DNA of 64,000 nt from JAWSVE01 sp050633885 (lineage in GTDB: Bacteria; Pseudomonadota; Gammaproteobacteria; Pseudomonadales; Cellvibrionaceae). Both the position numbers and the translations under genes were made by a program. Shown piece by piece: positions 33,375 through 43,628 of this stretch (position 1 is its first letter; each line of letters begins with the position of its first letter). A model generated the notes under the pieces. That model was not told where the DNA came from, did no database searches, and was given only the letters and a program-made list of their open reading frames with translations. The stretch is from contig JBOEHK010000001.1 in assembly GCA_050633885.1 (NCBI GenBank), forward strand, positions 496,001 through 560,000. Direction: 5' to 3'.

Positions 33375-33551
33375 GCGTGGTCAGATCTAGACACTTTTTC
33401 TGCCAAATATGAAGTTGGTGTCTACATGTGACCACGTTACATATTTCGGGGTGTCTACATATAGACACCGACATCAAATTCTAAATTAGGTGTCTATATC
33501 TGACCACGCTACATATTTCGGTTGGTGTCTATATCTGGACACATGTAACGC
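33375..33551. repeat. cluster of REP-like GTGTCTA-palindromic repeats
   Basis: Repeated unit GGTGTCTAnATnTGACCACG followed by (T/C)TACATATTTCGG: direct copies at 33417-33450 and 33489-33521, an inverted half at 33375-33394 (GCGTGGTCAGATCTAGACAC), a near-perfect palindrome GGTGTCTACATATAGACACC at 33450-33469, and a variant at 33524-33551. Noncoding. Confidence 0.75.
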
Positions 33552-34125
33552 TAGTTAAAACGGTGCAACGGTATAAACCTATTGACACTGCCGTAGCGGG
33601 TTTCTTTCAGACGTTGAGCATTAAACCGCCTTAGCGGGATAATGTCGAGAGAATGGCGCGACATAGCTTTTTAAGCTTTTGTTTTTATTGGTATTTTTGT
33701 TCAGCTATTCTTATATTGCAGTACTTAACCGGTTTGGATTGCTCTGTAGCCTTGCTAAGAATGAGTCACAGGTAAGGATTACTGAGTGTAAAAGGTATTC
33801 ATATACACTGTAAAATCTTTGTGTGGGTGGGGGCGCAAGGCTTTTATATCCCCATAGATCGCTTATTGGCTATAACATTTGGCTCAAATGTAGAGCTGCA
33901 TAGCTAAAATTCGCCGTAATCTTCCTTCTTCTATTGTGTCCTTGCACGGTAAACCCTAACATTGCGGCATTTTGCAATATGGGCATGCTTACCGTGACTG
34001 GATCCTTGGGTCCAATGGCGTGTGTTCGTAGCGGTGAGTGAAAATAACCTTTAAGTTCAAAGGTTTTTCTTCAATCCCACAAAGACGGTTATTAATTTTT
34101 ACTTTTTATTGAGTGGACGTATGAC
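33552..34125. other. noncoding region upstream of alaS
   Basis: About 570 bp with no plausible gene. The alaS promoter should be here but no clean -35/-10 pair stands out. No intI or attI-flanking integrase fragment was found. Confidence 0.5.
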
Positions 34126-36726
34126 ATGAAGAGCGCAGATATTCGCCAAGCGTTTTTGAAATTTTTCGAAAAGAATGATCACACCATTGTTGACAGTAGC
34201 TCGTTAGTGCCTGGCAATGATCCCACGTTGCTTTTTACCAATGCCGGTATGGTGCAATTTAAAGACGTGTTCTTGGGGCAAGAGGCAAGACCGTATCAGC
34301 GAGCCACGAGTTCGCAGCGCTGTGTGCGTGCGGGTGGAAAGCATAACGATTTAGAAAATGTGGGCTATACGGCTCGGCATCATACTTTTTTCGAGATGCT
34401 AGGCAATTTTAGCTTTGGCGATTATTTTAAAGAAGATGCGATTCGTTTTGCGTGGCAGTTTTTAACGGAAGAGTTAAAAATTCCTCAAGAGCGCTTGTGG
34501 GTTACTGTTCATATTTCTGATGATGAAGCGGCTGAGATTTGGACGAAAAAAATCGGCGTTGATCCAAAGCGTATGTCTCGTTTAGATGAAGATAATTTTT
34601 GGCAAATGGGGGATACCGGCCCGTGTGGTCCTTGCTCAGAAATTTTTTATGATCACGGTGACGATGTTCCGGGTGGACCACCGGGAAGTCCTGACGATGA
34701 TTTAGATCGTTATATTGAAATTTGGAATTTGGTGTTCATGCAATTTGAACGTCAAACGGATGGTTCATTAAAAAACCTTCCAAAACCATCTGTCGATACG
34801 GGCATGGGGCTAGAGCGAATGGCCGCCGTGATGCAGGGCGTTCACAATAATTATGATATCGATTTATTTCAAAATTTATTAAAAGCCGCCGCTAAAGCCA
34901 CGGGTGCAAAAGATTTGAGTAATCAATCGTTGCGTGTGATTGCTGATCATATTCGTTCGTGTTCTTTTATGATTGCCGATGGTGTTATTCCATCGAATGA
35001 AGGTCGGGGTTATGTGTTACGCCGAATTATTCGTCGTGCAGTTCGTCATGGAAATAAATTAGGACAAAGTAAACCTTTTTTCTCCACGTTGGTTTCGGCA
35101 TTGGTGTCTGAAATGGGTGACGCCTATCCTGAATTAAAAAAACAACAAGCCGTTATTGAAAAAGTATTGTTAACCGAAGAAGGCCAGTTTGCTAAAACAC
35201 TTGAAAAAGGCATGGCTGTTTTAACAACCGCATTGGAATCGTTAAAAGGTACTGAAATTCCGGGCGATATAGTGTTTAAGTTGCATGACACTTATGGGTT
35301 TCCCACGGATTTAACCAATGATATCGCTCGCGAAAAAAATCTTACGATTGATTTAGCCGGTTTTGAAAAGCATATGGAAGGTCAAAAGAAAAAATCTTCT
35401 GCGGCGGATCAATTTTCTGTTGATTACACAAAAAATCATTCGTTGTCGGGTAAAACAGAGTTTACGGGTTATACACATCTTTCGAGTAAGAGTTCAATTC
35501 ATACGATTATTGTGGGTGAAAACGAAGCCGAAGAAATCAAAGACGGCGAAGAGGGTGTTTTAGTGTTAGAGAAAACGCCTTTCTATGCTGAGTCTGGTGG
35601 CCAAGCCGGCGACACCGGCTATATCACAACGTCATCCGCGAAGTTTGAAGTACGCGATTGCTTAAAAAGCGGCGAACACCATTTGCATATTGGTAAGGTT
35701 TTGTCGGGCACGTTTAAAAATAAAGTATCTGTCGATGCTACTGTCGATGACAGCGTTCGACAAGCGACAGCGTTAAATCATTCGGCTACTCATTTGCTGC
35801 ACGCTGCACTTCGAAAGATTTTGGGTGAGCACGTAACGCAAAAAGGTTCTTTGGTGGATTCTGAAAAATTACGATTTGATTTTTCTCATCTTGAGGCGGT
35901 CACTCAAAAAGAGTTATCTGATATTGAGCAGTTGGTAAATCAACAAGTGTTAGCTAACGCAGAAGTGAAAACTGAATTGTGCGATATGGAAGCCGCCAAG
36001 CAAAAAGGCGCTATGGCTTTGTTTGGTGAAAAATATGGCGATGAAGTACGTGTGCTTTCAATGGGTGATGGTTTTTCTGTTGAGTTATGTGGTGGTACAC
36101 ACGTTAAGAGAACTGGTGATATTGGTTTGCTGCGTATTGTGTCTGAGTCGGGGATTGCAGCTGGCGTGAGACGAATTGAAGCGGTCACTGGATTTAAAGC
36201 ATTGTCGCTGTTCGATGAACAAAAACATACCTTAGAAAAAATTGCTCAGCTGACAAAATCAAATGTAGACCGCGTTGTTGATAAAGTAGAGCAACTGGTG
36301 GCCAATCATCGACAATTAGAAAAAGATGTTTCTGTTCTGAAAGGTAAGTTAGCGAGTTCATCAAGCGATGATTTACTGTCTCAAGCGAAAACGCTTGGTG
36401 ATGTAAAAGTGTTAGCGGTTTCTGTGGAAGGCGCTGATGGGAAAAGTTTGCGGGATATGGTGGACCAGCTGAAGAATAAACTGGGTGAGAAAGCTGTTGT
36501 TATTCTTGCTGCTGTTGAGGGGAATAAAATTGCTTTAGTCGCCGGTGTGACTAAAGCACTTACTGGTCGCGTCAAAGCGGGTGACTTGATGAAAGAAGTG
36601 GCTGAGAAAGTGGGCGGTAAAGGCGGCGGCCGTCCCGATATGGCTCAAGGCGGTGGAACTGATCCATCGGCATTAAAGCCTGCTTTAGAAGCAGTGCCTG
36701 AATGGGTAGAGCAACAAATTAGTTAA
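34126..36726 (+). CDS. alaS: alanyl-tRNA synthetase
   Basis: Class II aminoacyl-tRNA synthetase charging tRNA-Ala (866 aa, normal length). The N-terminus has MKSADIRQAFLKFFEKNDHT and motif blocks LFTNAGMVQFKDVFLG and HHTFFEMLGNFSFGDYFK. The editing domain has HSATHLLHAALRKILG (HxxxH) and the distal SVELCGGTHVKRTGDIG (CxxxH) zinc/editing ligands. The C-Ala oligomerisation domain ends with GGGRPDMAQGGGTDPS. Downstream lysC and csrA are in the standard gammaproteobacterial order. Confidence 0.98.
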   Translation: MKSADIRQAFLKFFEKNDHTIVDSSSLVPGNDPTLLFTNAGMVQFKDVFLGQEARPYQRATSSQRCVRAGGKHNDLENVGYTARHHTFFEMLGNFSFGDYFKEDAIRFAWQFLTEELKIPQERLWVTVHISDDEAAEIWTKKIGVDPKRMSRLDEDNFWQMGDTGPCGPCSEIFYDHGDDVPGGPPGSPDDDLDRYIEIWNLVFMQFERQTDGSLKNLPKPSVDTGMGLERMAAVMQGVHNNYDIDLFQNLLKAAAKATGAKDLSNQSLRVIADHIRSCSFMIADGVIPSNEGRGYVLRRIIRRAVRHGNKLGQSKPFFSTLVSALVSEMGDAYPELKKQQAVIEKVLLTEEGQFAKTLEKGMAVLTTALESLKGTEIPGDIVFKLHDTYGFPTDLTNDIAREKNLTIDLAGFEKHMEGQKKKSSAADQFSVDYTKNHSLSGKTEFTGYTHLSSKSSIHTIIVGENEAEEIKDGEEGVLVLEKTPFYAESGGQAGDTGYITTSSAKFEVRDCLKSGEHHLHIGKVLSGTFKNKVSVDATVDDSVRQATALNHSATHLLHAALRKILGEHVTQKGSLVDSEKLRFDFSHLEAVTQKELSDIEQLVNQQVLANAEVKTELCDMEAAKQKGAMALFGEKYGDEVRVLSMGDGFSVELCGGTHVKRTGDIGLLRIVSESGIAAGVRRIEAVTGFKALSLFDEQKHTLEKIAQLTKSNVDRVVDKVEQLVANHRQLEKDVSVLKGKLASSSSDDLLSQAKTLGDVKVLAVSVEGADGKSLRDMVDQLKNKLGEKAVVILAAVEGNKIALVAGVTKALTGRVKAGDLMKEVAEKVGGKGGGRPDMAQGGGTDPSALKPALEAVPEWVEQQIS

Positions 36727-36877
36727 TCATTGTTTTTCAATCTTAACTTTTGTTGTTGTTTATAGTTAAATGCAGCACTTTTTAGAATAGCCAAAATGAA
36801 TTAAAGGCAGAATATTTCTTCTGAAGTTCATTTTATCAATTGCGTTGTTGGCCAATGCAGGATGAGATCTAGTCATA

Positions 36878-38110
36878 ATGGGTTTATACGTACAAAAATA
36901 CGGTGGAACATCCGTAGGCACTACTGAAAGAATTGAAGCAGTTGCAGATCGCGTGTCATCTTTTAAAGAAGACGGACATGATCTCGTGATCGTTGTATCG
37001 GCCATGAGCGGTGAAACGAATCGCTTAATTGAGTTGGCTAATGCTATCCAAGAGACCCCTGATCCGAGAGAGATGGATGTTTTGGTGTCTACTGGTGAGC
37101 AAGTCACGATTGCGCTGCTGTGTATGGCACTTAAAAAACGTGGAATCGATGCAAAATCTTATACCGGTCAACAAGTCAGAATCCTAACGGATAGTGCTCA
37201 TACGAAAGCACGGATTCAAAAAATTGATGCGGATACCATGAGGGCCGATTTGAAGGCCGGTAGGGTACTGGTTGTCGCAGGTTTTCAGGGTGTTGATGAG
37301 AACGGCAATATTACGACTCTCGGTCGAGGTGGCTCAGATACGACAGGCGTGGCGTTAGCAGCCGCTTTAAAAGCGGATGAGTGTCAGATTTATACGGATG
37401 TTGATGGCGTTTATACAACCGACCCAAGAATGGTTCCGAAGGCTTCTCGCTTAGAAAAAATCACATTTGAAGAAATGTTAGAGATGGCGAGTCAGGGGTC
37501 AAAAGTTTTACAAATTAGAGCGGTAGAGTTTGCCGGAAAATATAAAGTCCCCTTGCGCGTTTTGTCGAGTTTCGAGGAAGGCCCGGGTACATTAATCACT
37601 CTCGATGAGGAAGAGAAATCTATGGAACAGCCACTGGTATCTGGAATCGCTTACAATCGCGACGAAGCTAAAATTACTGTATCGGGTGTTCCAGACATTC
37701 CTGGCATCGCATCAAAGGTCATTGGACCCATCGGTGAGGCGAATATAGAGGTGGATGTGATCGTTCAAAACGCAGCCGCAAATAATTCAAATGATCTAAC
37801 TTTCACTGTGCATCGTAATGATGTTGATAAGGCAATGGCCGTTTTGGAAAAAGTGGTTAAAGAGATCGGCGCTAAAGAGGTTATCTCTGATTCACAGATT
37901 ACTAAAGTTGCTTTAGTGGGGGTTGGTATGCGCTCTCATGCGGGTGTAGCTGCTAAAATGTTCAATACATTGGCGGCTGAAAATATCAACATCCAAATGA
38001 TTACAACGTCTGAAATTAAAATCTCAGTGATTATCGATGAGCGATATTTAGAACTGGCCGTTCGTAGTTTGCACACGGCTTTTGATTTAGATGATAAAGT
38101 GAGCAAATAG
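36878..38110 (+). CDS. lysC: aspartate kinase (single-domain, ACT-regulated)
   Basis: Phosphorylates aspartate in the first step of Lys, Met and Thr synthesis and of diaminopimelate for cell wall. 410 aa, the pseudomonad alpha-beta type. The kinase domain starts MGLYVQKYGGTSVGT, with FQGVDENGNITTLGRGGSDT and QIYTDVDGVYTTDPR. Two C-terminal ACT domains (from about residue 262, ITVSGVPDIPGIASKVIGPI, and 345 on) indicate feedback control by Lys and/or Thr. It works with asd at 52.8 kb. Confidence 0.97.
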   Translation: MGLYVQKYGGTSVGTTERIEAVADRVSSFKEDGHDLVIVVSAMSGETNRLIELANAIQETPDPREMDVLVSTGEQVTIALLCMALKKRGIDAKSYTGQQVRILTDSAHTKARIQKIDADTMRADLKAGRVLVVAGFQGVDENGNITTLGRGGSDTTGVALAAALKADECQIYTDVDGVYTTDPRMVPKASRLEKITFEEMLEMASQGSKVLQIRAVEFAGKYKVPLRVLSSFEEGPGTLITLDEEEKSMEQPLVSGIAYNRDEAKITVSGVPDIPGIASKVIGPIGEANIEVDVIVQNAAANNSNDLTFTVHRNDVDKAMAVLEKVVKEIGAKEVISDSQITKVALVGVGMRSHAGVAAKMFNTLAAENINIQMITTSEIKISVIIDERYLELAVRSLHTAFDLDDKVSK

Positions 38111-38390
38111 TAGAAAAATGTGGATTTTGCCGCCAAATTTCTGCACAATGTTTAGAACTAACCCGACTATAGTCACGGCGGCAAATAACAAATTGGTTCC
38201 AATAATAAGCTGCTTTGCCTTTTCTTTTTCTTTAAGCTATCGATAGGTTTATTTACCAATTTGTTCACAAATAACTGGTAAATTCTCAAAAGCAGCTATC
38301 ATTCTTATAGAAGGACGAAGGAAAGGGGGTTAGACGACGCCATTTCTATCGGCGTTACGCTTACAGGATGAACTAAGGAGATTTTTTGTA

Positions 38391-38579
38391 ATGTTAATTT
38401 TAACTCGCCGTATTGGCGAAACACTGATGGTTGGTGACGAAGTCACTGTCACAGTGCTAGGTGTAAAGGGCAACCAAGTTCGCATTGGTGTCAATGCGCC
38501 AAAAGAAATCGCTGTTCACCGTGAGGAGATCTACCAGCGAATTCAAAGAGAGAAGCAAGACCAGTCAGGCAATCAGTAA
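38391..38579 (+). CDS. csrA: carbon storage regulator CsrA/RsmA
   Basis: 62-aa homodimeric RNA-binding protein that represses translation by binding GGA motifs. The sequence MLILTRRIGETLMVGDEVTV...VLGVKGNQVRIGVNAPKEI and AVHREEIYQRIQ is almost the family consensus, including the RNA-contact VHREEIYQ segment. AAGGAG ribosome site upstream. The gene sits between lysC and tRNA-Ser as in relatives. Confidence 0.98.
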   Translation: MLILTRRIGETLMVGDEVTVTVLGVKGNQVRIGVNAPKEIAVHREEIYQRIQREKQDQSGNQ

Positions 38580-38610
38580 TTCTTACTATTTATTAGTGAT
38601 TGTCCATCAA

Positions 38611-38638
38611 ACAAAAGCAGCTTTAGGGCTGCTTTTGT
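38611..38638 (+). terminator. rho-independent terminator after csrA
   Basis: Perfect 11-bp stem ACAAAAGCAGC / GCTGCTTTTGT with 6-nt loop, 31 nt after the stop; T-rich right arm. Confidence 0.85.
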
Positions 38639-38845
38639 GGTTTTTGGCATTCTGAATTATTGTCTTTTTTAATGGCAGCGATTAATTTATTTAGTGAATA
38701 AAATGACGGTTGTCGAAAAATTATTCGTTTCCCTTTCTTTTGGTTCGATGAAATTAATTGATGGCGAAAAAAAGAGAAGAAAATCCTTAAAATTCACTCT
38801 GAATCTATGATTTTTAGCCGAATGTGGTATCATCGCGCACCTTCT

Positions 38846-39132
<287 letters not shown>

Positions 39133-39175
39133 CTTTTTCTTCACTTTTCTTTCCGGTTTACCATTTTTTCGCTGA

Positions 39176-40153
39176 TTAAATCCGATAAGACAATACTATA
39201 GAACCAAAATCATCTGGGTTTTCTTGCTTTTCAAATTCTTTTGTTCGAAAAATATTAGTGAACGATAATCGCCAGCGACCTGCTCCTAAAATCAATCCAG
39301 TTTGAATGTCGCCGACCCAGTGTAATCGTTCGACACTGTGGCTGTTATTGTCAATATTACCATCGAGGAAAATATTGTAGTCAACAAACCGTCCATGCAC
39401 GCCTATAAAAAAATACCAATAAAAAGGCTGATCGGGTTTGAAGTAGTAGGCTCCAGATGCTGAAGGTCGTATTAAAGGAGGGCCGAAATCTGAAAATAAT
39501 CCAGATCCAACTCTCAATGTACCGCCAAAGTTTAGTAGTCGTTGGGATGAGCCAGCTGTAAATCCTACGCTCGGTAAAAAATCGAAGCGATTCGCACGAA
39601 TGGGAATAATCCAGCTTCTTCGATAGCGCAAATCTAAAGTGAATTCATCATCCAATTGGTTATCCCATCCCTGTGGAAGTGTTGATCCCGTGTTTCTATG
39701 GATAGATTTTTGAGCGTTTTCGGCTAATGATTTGGGCCCGACTACGCCAATGATGAATTCAATTGAATCGACGTGTCGATATTTTTCTTGAATATCTTCG
39801 GTGACTAACCCTAGACTTAAATTTAGCCATCCAGCATAAGGGCGGTCATCTTCGATTAATTCGGTTGTCTCTAAATCAGAAGGGGTAAAGATTTTTTGTC
39901 CAAGGGACCATGAATATCGCGTGTCATCATTTGATTCATGAAAAGGGAAGACGTTAGCTGTAGTTTTAAGCCAGTCAGGGACAAAAGTATCACTGACATA
40001 GGAAAACTCTGTTCCATGGGTGTAATGCTTATCTGATCCTGATCCTATTAGGTCATTTTCTAGAGCAAATGAAAATGTTCCCTTGCTATCGCGTGAACAA
40101 ACGTCACAAGATATAACAATGATAGCTATAAAAAATACACAGTTTTTCAACAT
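39176..40153 (-). CDS. LpxR-like lipid A 3'-O-deacylase (DUF2219)
   Basis: About 325 aa outer-membrane beta-barrel. I start at ATG 40153, where a signal peptide begins (MLKNCVFFIAIIVISCDVCS); the frame is open to 40252 with 33 hydrophilic residues that do not look like a leader. The LpxR pattern is clear: GTFSFALENDLIGSGSDKHY and THGTEFSY at the N-terminus (active-site Asn/Asp region), DDRPYAGWLNLSLGL, FIIGVVGPKSLAE and a C-terminal barrel strand ending SIVLSYRI. LpxR removes the 3' acyloxyacyl chain of lipid A, altering outer-membrane properties. Monocistronic. Confidence 0.85.
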   Translation of the reverse strand: MLKNCVFFIAIIVISCDVCSRDSKGTFSFALENDLIGSGSDKHYTHGTEFSYVSDTFVPDWLKTTANVFPFHESNDDTRYSWSLGQKIFTPSDLETTELIEDDRPYAGWLNLSLGLVTEDIQEKYRHVDSIEFIIGVVGPKSLAENAQKSIHRNTGSTLPQGWDNQLDDEFTLDLRYRRSWIIPIRANRFDFLPSVGFTAGSSQRLLNFGGTLRVGSGLFSDFGPPLIRPSASGAYYFKPDQPFYWYFFIGVHGRFVDYNIFLDGNIDNNSHSVERLHWVGDIQTGLILGAGRWRLSFTNIFRTKEFEKQENPDDFGSIVLSYRI

Positions 40154-40382
40154 AGAAAATACGGTTGTGGATTGAAATTTCAAAAGTAGTTGAGCTGAGT
40201 CATCGTAGTCGATTAACGATGTTGGGTAATATTGAATAGAATTTAACAGCAAAATGCTAGCTCACCAAACCTGATGTGCTAATAAATTTTAAAGTCATTA
40301 AACGATTTGAAAATGGATGCCTAAATAAGTGTATTGGGAAGAAATATTAGGATGGTGTTCGAGAGAGGGTGTCTGTGAGAAA

Positions 40383-40468
40383 TTGATTATTTTTGTTACT
40401 TATACTTTGCGTTACTCATTCTTTACGTTACTCATACAGCGCAAAGTATGAGTAACGCAAATAATCAA
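40383..40468. repeat. nested inverted repeats downstream of fdxA
   Basis: A perfect 12-bp inner hairpin CGTTACTCATAC (40426-40437) / GTATGAGTAACG (40446-40457) lies inside a wider one. The outer pair is TTGATTATTTTTGTTAC (40383-40399) against GTAACGCAAATAATCAA (40452-40468). An extra copy of TACTTTGCGTTACTCATT (40403-40420) allows alternative pairing. It probably terminates fdxA. Confidence 0.7.
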
Positions 40469-40477
40469 AACCGGAAA

Positions 40478-40801
40478 TTACCTTTCCAAATACTGTAACT
40501 TGTTTTCAACGCCGTCCCATTCTTCAGCGTCTTCAGGCGCGTCTTTTTTCTCGGTGATATTCGGCCAAACTTCAGCGAGTTCAGCATTGAGCTCTAAGAA
40601 TTCGGCTTGATCAGCAGGCAGTTCGTCTTCAGAAAAAATAGCATTTGCAGGGCATTCTGGCTCACACAAAGCGCAATCGATGCATTCATCTGGATGTATG
40701 ACGAGGAAGTTAGGACCTTCGTAAAAGCAGTCGACAGGGCATACTTCGACGCAGTCAGTGTGTTTGCATTTGATGCAGTTATCGCCAACGATGAATGTCA
40801 T
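40478..40801 (-). CDS. fdxA: 7Fe-8S ferredoxin FdxA
   Basis: 107-aa bacterial ferredoxin carrying one [3Fe-4S] and one [4Fe-4S] cluster. N-terminal cysteines appear in CIKCKHTDCVEVCPVDCFYE and the second set in ECIDCALCEPECPANAIF. The C-terminal extension EVWPNITEKKDAPEDAEEWD is usual for the FdxA type. It lies just downstream of mutS on the same strand, the conserved mutS-fdxA pairing. Confidence 0.97.
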   Translation of the reverse strand: MTFIVGDNCIKCKHTDCVEVCPVDCFYEGPNFLVIHPDECIDCALCEPECPANAIFSEDELPADQAEFLELNAELAEVWPNITEKKDAPEDAEEWDGVENKLQYLER

Positions 40802-40928
40802 GACGTGAACTCCCGTAGAAAAATTTAGGGGCGCATTCTATCAGAATTTACGCCATGTGAAAGAGTGTCGAAGTTATATCCTTATGACTATAAGCATTAG
40901 CCGATAAAAGGAGGTGCTAGAGGATGCA

Positions 40929-43628
40929 CTAAAGCTTTTTCGCCATAGCCTGTAACTCGTAAAGCTTATCTAAAGCCTCTCTTGGGGTGAGGTTATCGAT
41001 AGAAAGCACATCGAGCATGCTGACAACAGGGTTTGGTGCTGGCGCACTAAACAGTTCTGATTGAAGTGGGCTAGTGGCTGGAGCGCTTGATTCTGTTTTT
41101 ACCGCCATTGTCGAAGGTTGGAGGTCTACATTAGACTTACCAGGTGAGGACTCAATGGTGTTCTCTATAGTATTTGCTTTGGTGACAGTATGTTCGCTGA
41201 CTGCTTTTTGCCCCTGTTCAAGAATATGAAGCTGTTGCTTAGCTTCCTCGAGTACTTGCTGAGGAATCCCTGCTAATTTGGCGACTTGCAACCCGTAACT
41301 TTGATTGGCAGGGCCTTCCTGTACTTGATGCAAGAAAACAATGTTGTCGTTATGCTCTGTTGCATCGAGGTGAACGTTAGCAATACCTGTAAAGTCATTG
41401 GCCAAGTTAGTGATTTCAAAATAATGTGTTGCGAAGAGAGTGAAAGCGCGAACACGGTTGGCCAGGTGATTGGCACAAGCCCAAGCTAACGATAATCCAT
41501 CAAATGTACTTGTTCCTCGTCCAATTTCATCCAGTAGTACCAAGCTGCGTTCTGTGGCGTTATGCAAAATGTTTGCAGTTTCTGTCATCTCGACCATAAA
41601 GGTTGAGCGTCCGCCGGCCAAATCGTCAGAAGAACCAATTCGGGTAAAAATTCTATCGACCATTCCTATCGTGGCTTTTTCGGCGGGAATATCACTGCCT
41701 ATGTGAGCGAGTAAAACCAACAAAGCAGCTTGTCTCATATAGGTCGATTTACCGCCCATGTTGGGACCAGTCACAATTAACATGTGTCGCTCGGGTGTAA
41801 AATCTAAATCGTTGGGAATGAACGCGGTATCGAGAACATCTTCCACAACGGGATGACGACCTTTTTCAATATGGATACCCCGTTTTTCTTGAAGTGTAGG
41901 TTGCTGAAAATTTAATGTGTCGGAACGTTCCGTTAAATTTGTTAAGACGTCGAGTTCTGAAACGCCGGCAGCAGAATCTTGTAGCGGAATGAGTGATTCG
42001 TTGAGTTTTTCGATGAGTTCTTCATAAAGCGATTTCTCTCTCGACAGCGCTCGGCTTTTTGCTGAGAGGGCTTTGTCTTCAAACTCTTTTAATTCGGGGG
42101 TAATAAAACGCTCAGCATTTTTGATCGTTTGCCGTCGAATGTATTCAGCTGGTGCTTGTGCTGATTGCGCACGAGAAATTTCAATAAAATAGCCATGTAC
42201 GCGGTTATAGCCGACTTTTAATGTCGAGATCCCAGTACGTTCTTTTTCGCGAGTTTCGAGATCAACTAAGTATTGCCCAGCGTTTGTGCTGATGCCCCTG
42301 AGTTCATCAAGCTCTTCATCGTAACCCTCTTTTATGACGCCGCCTTCTCTAATCACTACTGGTGGATTTTCAATAATGGCTTTATCCAGTAGCTCTACTA
42401 AATCGGGAAAGGTTGAAATGTCGTTTGCCAGTTTTTTTAATAAAGGTGATTGGGTATCGCACAGTAGAGTTTGCACCCTTGGGTAAATCGCTATCGATGT
42501 TAACAGGCGTGATAAATCCCGAGGACGTGCAGAGCGCAAAGCGAGTCGGCCTAAAATACGTTCCATGTCGCCAATGTTTTTTAATTCAGCATGTAATTGC
42601 TCGAACAAAAAATTATTCTTTAAGGTTTGAATCGCATTTTGACGTTGTTGCAAAATGTCAATGTTTCGCAAAGGGCGGTTTAACCAGCGGCGTAAAAAAC
42701 GACTGCCCATCGCGGTAGCGCATTTATTGAATACTGCAAATAGAGTGTTATCTTCTTCGCCATTTAAATTGGTATCAAGTTCTAAATTTCGACGAGTGGA
42801 TGCATCCAGTGTGACTGTGTCTGCACGGTTTTCATGTGCGATTTTATTAATGTGGGGCAGGGCAGTTCGCTGTGTTTCTTGTGTATAAGCTAACAGGCAA
42901 CCCGCGGATGCAATTGCAATGGATAAATGATCGCAACCAAACCCAGACAAATCTTTTGTTTTAAATTGTTCGGTTAATATTTTGTGAGCGGTGTCGAGAT
43001 CAAAATCCCATTCTGGTCGGGTTCTTACGCCACGACGACGTGTTAATTTTTCGATTGAGGGAAAGTCAGTGGACAATAAAACTTCAGCCGGATCGAGTCG
43101 TTCAATTTCAGCATTTAATTGTTCTTCGCCAACAACTTCTAAGACTTGAAAACGACCGCTTCCTACATCCAAATGCGCAAGGCCAAATGTACCTTCGGTT
43201 TCATTGATCGCTATAAGGAGATTGTCACGGGAATCATCCAGCAACGCTTCGTCTGTCAATGTCCCCGGTGTAATAACGCGGACGACTTGACGTTCGACAG
43301 GGCCCTTACTGGTTGCTGGATCACCAATTTGTTCACAGACAGCGACCGAAACACCATGGCGCACTAGTTTTGCGAGATAACCGTCAGCGGAATGATAGGG
43401 AATGCCACACATGGGAATCGGGTCGTTTCCAGATTTACCGCGAGCCGTAAGAGTAATGTCGAGTAGATGTGCTGCCTTCTTTGCATCTTCAAAAAATAGC
43501 TCATAAAAATCCCCCATACGATAAAACACCAACTCATCTGGGTGATCCGCCTTAATGCGTAAAAATTGTTGCATCATGGGAGTGTGAGTTTCAGTTTTAG
43601 TTTTTGACGGTGTTTTTGATCTAGCCAT
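40929..43628 (-). CDS. mutS: DNA mismatch repair protein MutS
   Basis: 899-aa mismatch-recognition ATPase. The mismatch-binding Phe-x-Glu lies in FYRMGDFYELFFEDA near residue 40. Core lever domains are followed by Walker A GPNMGGKSTYMRQ, Walker B/signature LDEIGRGTSTFDGLSLAWA and the ATFATHYFEIT-type His loop (LFATHYFE). The C-terminal 100 residues contain a long Ser/Thr-rich linker (near 800-870) before the tetramerisation-like end TPREALDKLYELQAMAKKL. It acts with MutL in post-replicative repair. Confidence 0.98.
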   Translation of the reverse strand: MARSKTPSKTKTETHTPMMQQFLRIKADHPDELVFYRMGDFYELFFEDAKKAAHLLDITLTARGKSGNDPIPMCGIPYHSADGYLAKLVRHGVSVAVCEQIGDPATSKGPVERQVVRVITPGTLTDEALLDDSRDNLLIAINETEGTFGLAHLDVGSGRFQVLEVVGEEQLNAEIERLDPAEVLLSTDFPSIEKLTRRRGVRTRPEWDFDLDTAHKILTEQFKTKDLSGFGCDHLSIAIASAGCLLAYTQETQRTALPHINKIAHENRADTVTLDASTRRNLELDTNLNGEEDNTLFAVFNKCATAMGSRFLRRWLNRPLRNIDILQQRQNAIQTLKNNFLFEQLHAELKNIGDMERILGRLALRSARPRDLSRLLTSIAIYPRVQTLLCDTQSPLLKKLANDISTFPDLVELLDKAIIENPPVVIREGGVIKEGYDEELDELRGISTNAGQYLVDLETREKERTGISTLKVGYNRVHGYFIEISRAQSAQAPAEYIRRQTIKNAERFITPELKEFEDKALSAKSRALSREKSLYEELIEKLNESLIPLQDSAAGVSELDVLTNLTERSDTLNFQQPTLQEKRGIHIEKGRHPVVEDVLDTAFIPNDLDFTPERHMLIVTGPNMGGKSTYMRQAALLVLLAHIGSDIPAEKATIGMVDRIFTRIGSSDDLAGGRSTFMVEMTETANILHNATERSLVLLDEIGRGTSTFDGLSLAWACANHLANRVRAFTLFATHYFEITNLANDFTGIANVHLDATEHNDNIVFLHQVQEGPANQSYGLQVAKLAGIPQQVLEEAKQQLHILEQGQKAVSEHTVTKANTIENTIESSPGKSNVDLQPSTMAVKTESSAPATSPLQSELFSAPAPNPVVSMLDVLSIDNLTPREALDKLYELQAMAKKL

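Noticed and set aside
33552..34125. Integrase gene or attI upstream of the first cassette
   Set aside because: All frames in the region are short and none shows the tyrosine-recombinase box motifs; only the core site at 33355-33361 remains.
33780..34125. T-box or tRNA-like leader upstream of alaS
   Set aside because: No T-box sequence (TGGNACCGCG-like) or specifier loop; T-boxes are not expected in gammaproteobacteria.
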